Shown: positions 13,297 to 15,825 of the stretch, piece by piece
Layout: each line of letters starts with the position of its first letter
How positions within the stretch are numbered: position 1 is the first letter of the stretch
Origin: Bacteroidia bacterium
GTDB lineage: Bacteria; Bacteroidota; Bacteroidia; Bacteroidales; Dysgonomonadaceae
Reading direction: 5' to 3'
DNA length: 15,825 nt
NCBI GenBank assembly: GCA_030539475.1
Contig: JAUNRY010000021.1
Location: 1-15,825, forward strand
Made by a program: the position numbers and the translations under genes
The notes under the pieces: model-generated
What the model was told of the DNA's origin: nothing
What the model saw: only the letters and a program-made list of their open reading frames with translations
The model's database searches: none

Positions 13297-13327
13297 GCAA
13301 ATATAGCTAAAACATTTTGTAATCAAA
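13297..13327 (-). promoter_or_regulatory. Promoter of the phosphatase-like lipoprotein gene
   Basis: TTTG (13324-13327) and TATATTTGC (13297-13305), 18 bp apart on the minus strand. The -7 match is perfect. The start near 13290 leaves a very short leader and fixes the GTG at 13277 as the start codon. Confidence 0.7.
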
Positions 13328-13741
13328 ACTCTTGCATTTCCAACTTAACAATAAATAATTAGATTTTCGCCATTTTTTATAACTTTAAAACATAAGCAAT
13401 TGGATAAATAATATTTATATGATACTTTTGCATTTGTGTTTTAAGGGTGTTGATAAATTGTTGATTAAATGTAGAGGAATATTCCATAAGTTGATTTGCA
13501 AAATTCCTTTTTTTCCTTATAGGGAAATTTAATTTAATAAACATAAAAAAATTCAGCTGAATTTCTGTGAAACTTTTCACGATGTATCAACAGAAAAATT
13601 GTAACAATTTCGAAATATTTAATCAACAATTAAGTTATGATACGGTTGTTGATAAAGTATATAATAAATTAATAATAAAATAATTACAGTTAAATATTGT
13701 TGTTGATAAAACAGTTCTGCCGGTGTTATTTTTTTAATAAC

Positions 13742-13750
13742 TAATTTTGC
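13742..13750 (+). promoter_or_regulatory. Possible -7 element of the nadA promoter
   Basis: TAATTTTGC matches TAnnTTTGC about 100 bp upstream of nadA. No TTTG is seen 19-21 bp before it. The two adjoining DnaA-like boxes at 13769-13786 would fall in the leader, just past the start site. Confidence 0.4.
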
Positions 13751-13848
13751 AACTTTTTATTCAGTTATTTATCAACAGTATCAACAGGCATTCATCATCA
13801 TCATTTATTTTTTTAGTTTTTAAATATAATATTAATAAATAATGTTCA

Positions 13849-14793
13849 ATGGAAAAAAAAGAATTGATTGAGAAAATAAATATCCTGCGCAAAGAAAAAA
13901 ATGCTATCATCTTGGCGCACTATTATCAGGAAGCCGATATTCAGGATATTGCCGATTTTGTAGGCGATAGCCTTGCCTTGGCACAATGGGCTGCGAAAAC
14001 CACGGCAGATATTATTGTGCTTTGCGGCGTTCATTTTATGGCAGAAACAGCCAAAATACTTTCTCCCGAAAAGCGGGTTTTCATACCCGATATGATGGCG
14101 GGCTGCTCGTTGGCGGAAAGTTGCCCGGCCGATGAATTTGAGAAATTCACGCAAGCGCATCCCGACCATACGGTGATATCGTATGTAAACACCACGGCGG
14201 CGGTAAAAGCCGTAACCGATATTGTGGTAACTTCCACCAACGCCAAACAAATTGTAGACTCGCTTCCCGAAGATGAAAAAATTATTTTCGGGCCCGATAA
14301 AAATTTGGGAGATTACATCAATAAACTTACCGGGCGAAATATGTTGCTTTGGGAAGGAGCTTGCCACGTACACGAACAATTCTCACTGGAAAAAATTCTG
14401 GAATTAAAAAAACAATATCCCGACGCGTTGCTGTTGGCGCATCCCGAATGCAGGAAATATATTTTGGAAATTGCCGACCACGTGGGTTCCACATCGTCTA
14501 TTATAAAATTTGCCCGAAATTCCGATAACAAGCAATTTATTGTGGCTACGGAGTCGGGAATTTTGCACCAAATGCAAAAAGAAAATCCCGAAAAAGAGTT
14601 TATACCTGCTCCTCCCGAAGATTCTACTTGCGCCTGCAACGATTGTTTTTATATGAAAATGAATACGTTAGAAAAATTATATTTGTGTTTAAAAAACGAA
14701 CGTCCCGAGATTTTTGTAGATGAAGAAGTGAGGGTAAAAGCAATCGGATCGATTGAAAGGATGTTGGAAATATCAGCAAAGCACGGATTGTAA
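13849..14793 (+). CDS. nadA: Quinolinate synthase
   Basis: NadA condenses iminoaspartate with dihydroxyacetone phosphate to quinolinate, the second step of de novo NAD synthesis. It is a cytoplasmic [4Fe-4S] enzyme. The 314 residues fit the shorter bacterial form. Visible features are the start of the first domain ILAHYYQ (21-27), GDSLALAQ, and three cluster-ligand regions: MMAGCSLAESC (Cys86), WEGACHVHE (Cys172) and STCACNDCFYMKMNTLEKL (Cys266 the likely ligand, with Cys261/263 nearby). HPECR (198-202) and ATESGILHQM are also family landmarks. The partners nadB and nadC are not in the window. The stop codon overlaps the next start (TAATG), so the two are translationally coupled. It is the first rightward gene after the strand flip. 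Confidence 0.97.
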   Translation: MEKKELIEKINILRKEKNAIILAHYYQEADIQDIADFVGDSLALAQWAAKTTADIIVLCGVHFMAETAKILSPEKRVFIPDMMAGCSLAESCPADEFEKFTQAHPDHTVISYVNTTAAVKAVTDIVVTSTNAKQIVDSLPEDEKIIFGPDKNLGDYINKLTGRNMLLWEGACHVHEQFSLEKILELKKQYPDALLLAHPECRKYILEIADHVGSTSSIIKFARNSDNKQFIVATESGILHQMQKENPEKEFIPAPPEDSTCACNDCFYMKMNTLEKLYLCLKNERPEIFVDEEVRVKAIGSIERMLEISAKHGL

Positions 14794-15707
14794 TGACGAT
14801 GCGTTTAAACAAATTCATCTCCGAAAGCGGCATTTGCTCACGACGCGAAGCCGATAAATACATTGAAGCCGGCCAAGTGTTGGTAAACGGAAAACGTGCC
14901 GAAATTGGAACTACGGTTTCCAAACACGATAAAGTTTTGGTTAATGGTTTGCTTGTAGAATCGAAAGTGGAAGAAGATTTCGTGATACTGGCATTCAACA
15001 AGCCACGCGGCATTGTGAGCACCACCGACAAAGCCGAACGCGACAATATTGTGGATTACGTGGGTTATCACGAGCGGATTTTTCCTATCGGGCGATTGGA
15101 TAAAGATTCGCAAGGATTGATTTTTTTGACCAACGACGGCGATATTGTAAACAAAATACTTCGGGCCGGAAACAGGCACGAAAAAGAATACATTGTAACC
15201 GTAAATAAACCGGTTACCGATGAATTTATAAAAAGAATGTCCGGCGGAATTCCTATTTTGGGAGAAGTAACCAAAAAATGCAAAGTAGAAAAAATATCGG
15301 AATACGTTTTCAACATTATTCTTGTTCAAGGTCTCAATCGACAAATCCGCAGGATGTGCGAATATTTAGGATACGAAGTGCAGAAGCTGGAACGTATCCG
15401 GATTATGAATATCTCACTGAAAGGAATCGGCTTGGGCGATTGGCGTTTTCTCGAAGAGAACGAAATGCGTGAACTGAAAGCTGCCATTGCCGATTCGGCA
15501 AACGAAAATCAGCCTGCAAAGCCAAAACAACAAATTACATCCCACCAAAAATCAACGAAGAAAACTTCCCGTTCCACATACCAAGAATCGTTTGTTGGTT
15601 CCAAGAAAACCCAATCCAAACGTAACGATGGTTTTGTGAATCCAAAAGCAAAAGAATTGAGGGGGAAAGGGAAACCACAAACAAGAACCTTTAGAAAAAA
15701 CAAGTAA
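14793..15707 (+). CDS. rluF: 23S rRNA pseudouridine synthase, RluF-like, with long basic C-terminal tail
   Basis: It isomerises a specific uridine in 23S rRNA; RluF of E. coli modifies U2604. An S4 RNA-binding domain (about 3-60, RLNKFISESGICSRREADK) is followed by the RsuA/RluB/E/F-type catalytic domain with FNKPRGIVSTTD (68-79), GRLDKDSQGL (100-109, catalytic Asp103) and LNRQIRRMCEYLGYEVQKLERIRIMN, which is closest to RluF by eye. Residues 235-304 form a low-complexity Lys/Gln/Ser/Thr/Arg tail without recognisable fold, probably disordered and RNA-binding. The start ATG 14793 overlaps the nadA stop; a second ATG (14799) two codons later begins MRLNKF and is equally plausible. The exact uridine target is inferred from family resemblance. 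Confidence 0.9.
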   Translation: MTMRLNKFISESGICSRREADKYIEAGQVLVNGKRAEIGTTVSKHDKVLVNGLLVESKVEEDFVILAFNKPRGIVSTTDKAERDNIVDYVGYHERIFPIGRLDKDSQGLIFLTNDGDIVNKILRAGNRHEKEYIVTVNKPVTDEFIKRMSGGIPILGEVTKKCKVEKISEYVFNIILVQGLNRQIRRMCEYLGYEVQKLERIRIMNISLKGIGLGDWRFLEENEMRELKAAIADSANENQPAKPKQQITSHQKSTKKTSRSTYQESFVGSKKTQSKRNDGFVNPKAKELRGKGKPQTRTFRKNK

Positions 15708-15723
15708 TTTTTTGTACCTTTGC
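15690..15723 (+). promoter_or_regulatory. Promoter of ychF
   Basis: TACCTTTGC (15715-15723) is a perfect -7 element, with TTTA (15690-15693) 21 bp upstream as -33, inside the end of the rluF-like gene. The start near 15730 gives a leader of about 70 nt. Confidence 0.75.
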
Positions 15724-15740
15724 ACCCTTAAAAAAATAAC

Positions 15741-15784
15741 AGGCTGTTTCGCCTGAAGTTTATAATCTGAAAGCGAAGCAGCCT
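15741..15784 (+). promoter_or_regulatory. Structured 5' leader hairpin of ychF
   Basis: AGGCTGTTTCGC (15741-15752) pairs with GCGAAGCAGCCT (15773-15784) as a 12-bp stem with one U-G wobble, closing a 20-nt loop that contains two CTGAA(G/A) repeats. An alternative short hairpin CAGGC/GCCTG (15740-15744 against 15751-15755) is mutually exclusive with it. It lies within the predicted leader, 15 nt before the start codon. No U-run follows. Confidence 0.5.
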
Positions 15785-15799
15785 AATAATCTCTACAAA

Positions 15800-15825
15800 A
15801 TGGCTTTACAATGCGGCATCGTTGG
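15800..15825 (+). CDS. ychF: Redox-regulated/ribosome-binding GTPase YchF, first residues only
   Basis: ATG at 15800 opens a frame reading MALQCGIVG up to the window edge. This matches the N-terminus of Bacteroidota YchF/OLA1 GTPases, in which the Walker A region (GLPNVGKST) follows directly. YchF is a cytoplasmic ATPase/GTPase associated with ribosomes. The call rests on eight to nine residues plus a good promoter, so it is likely but not proven. Confidence 0.62.

Larger units (their letters stand above)
13278..13848. other. 571-bp A/T-rich gap with a DnaA-box cluster: candidate chromosomal origin
   Basis: No convincing gene lies here. Exact TTATCAACA 9-mers occur at 13448-13456 (-), 13647-13655 (-), 13701-13709 (-) and 13769-13777 (+). 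One-mismatch forms occur at 13459-13467 (-, TAATCAACA), 13584-13592 (+, GTATCAACA), 13620-13628 (+, TAATCAACA) and 13778-13786 (+, GTATCAACA, directly abutting the previous box). The 9-mer is one base from the DnaA consensus TTATCCACA. A nearly pure A/T stretch (13656-13695) could serve as the unwinding element. All genes for 12.6 kb to the left run left and all to the right run right, as expected around an origin. dnaA and dnaN are not visible, so this stays a prediction; an alternative is a regulatory cluster for nadA. Confidence 0.55.

Noticed and set aside
13377..13580. 67-residue open frame on the minus strand in the A/T-rich gap
   Set aside because: Composition is that of translated A/T-rich DNA (Phe, Asn, Ile, Lys). 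It overlaps DnaA-like boxes, has no promoter at a fitting distance and resembles no family.
13846..14379. 177-residue minus-strand frame inside nadA
   Set aside because: It lies entirely opposite the highly conserved nadA gene and has no recognisable domain or promoter.

Overview
The window reads as chromosomal DNA of a member of the Bacteroidota, most likely the order Bacteroidales. Promoters have the Bacteroidota form (TTTG, about 19-21 bp, TAnnTTTG), leaders are A/T-rich without Shine-Dalgarno sequences, and there are a TonB-dependent receptor with an N-terminal carboxypeptidase-regulatory-like domain, cell-surface lipoproteins, a 444-residue NADP-type glutamate dehydrogenase and a stand-alone biotin-dependent carboxyltransferase. 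Genus assignment is not possible from the window alone.

Layout. The left edge carries the 3' part of an AraC-family regulator gene (+). Everything from 691 to 13277 is then on the minus strand: tRNA-Arg(UCU); gdhA; a 56-residue two-helix membrane protein; a small secreted beta-sandwich protein; a secreted MORN/YwqK-repeat protein; a beta-helix lipoprotein and a TonB-dependent receptor in one operon; a biotin carboxyltransferase (PycB/OadA type); a DEAD-box RNA helicase with a DbpA-like RNA-binding domain; and a lipoprotein of the tyrosine-phosphatase family that has lost its catalytic cysteine. After a 571-bp A/T-rich gap (13278-13848) the strand flips: nadA and an rluF-like pseudouridine synthase gene are translationally coupled (TAATG), and the first codons of the GTPase gene ychF lie at the right edge.

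Two signals stand out. First, three promoters (near 2850, 3390 and 8060) share one architecture: four hexamers of TTAACA/GTAACC/GTAACA type at an exact 11-bp period, ending the same distance from a degenerate -7 element. This resembles the direct-repeat Pho boxes bound by PhoB/PhoP/SphR response regulators. It would place the TonB receptor/beta-helix lipoprotein operon, the small secreted protein and an unassigned transcript under one, possibly phosphate-responsive, regulator. The small secreted protein is also a free-standing relative of the receptor's N-terminal domain. Together these look like an uncharacterised nutrient-acquisition system.

Second, the 571-bp gap at the strand flip holds four exact TTATCAACA 9-mers and four one-mismatch copies, plus very A/T-rich stretches. 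This is a credible DnaA-box cluster and candidate chromosomal origin, although no dnaA or dnaN gene is in view.

The remaining genes are housekeeping: nitrogen assimilation (gdhA), C3/C4 metabolism (carboxyltransferase), RNA remodelling (DEAD-box helicase), NAD synthesis (nadA), rRNA modification (rluF-like) and translation-associated GTPase (ychF). Several clear intrinsic terminators and inverted repeats are annotated. No CRISPR array, insertion sequence, phage gene or integrase was seen.
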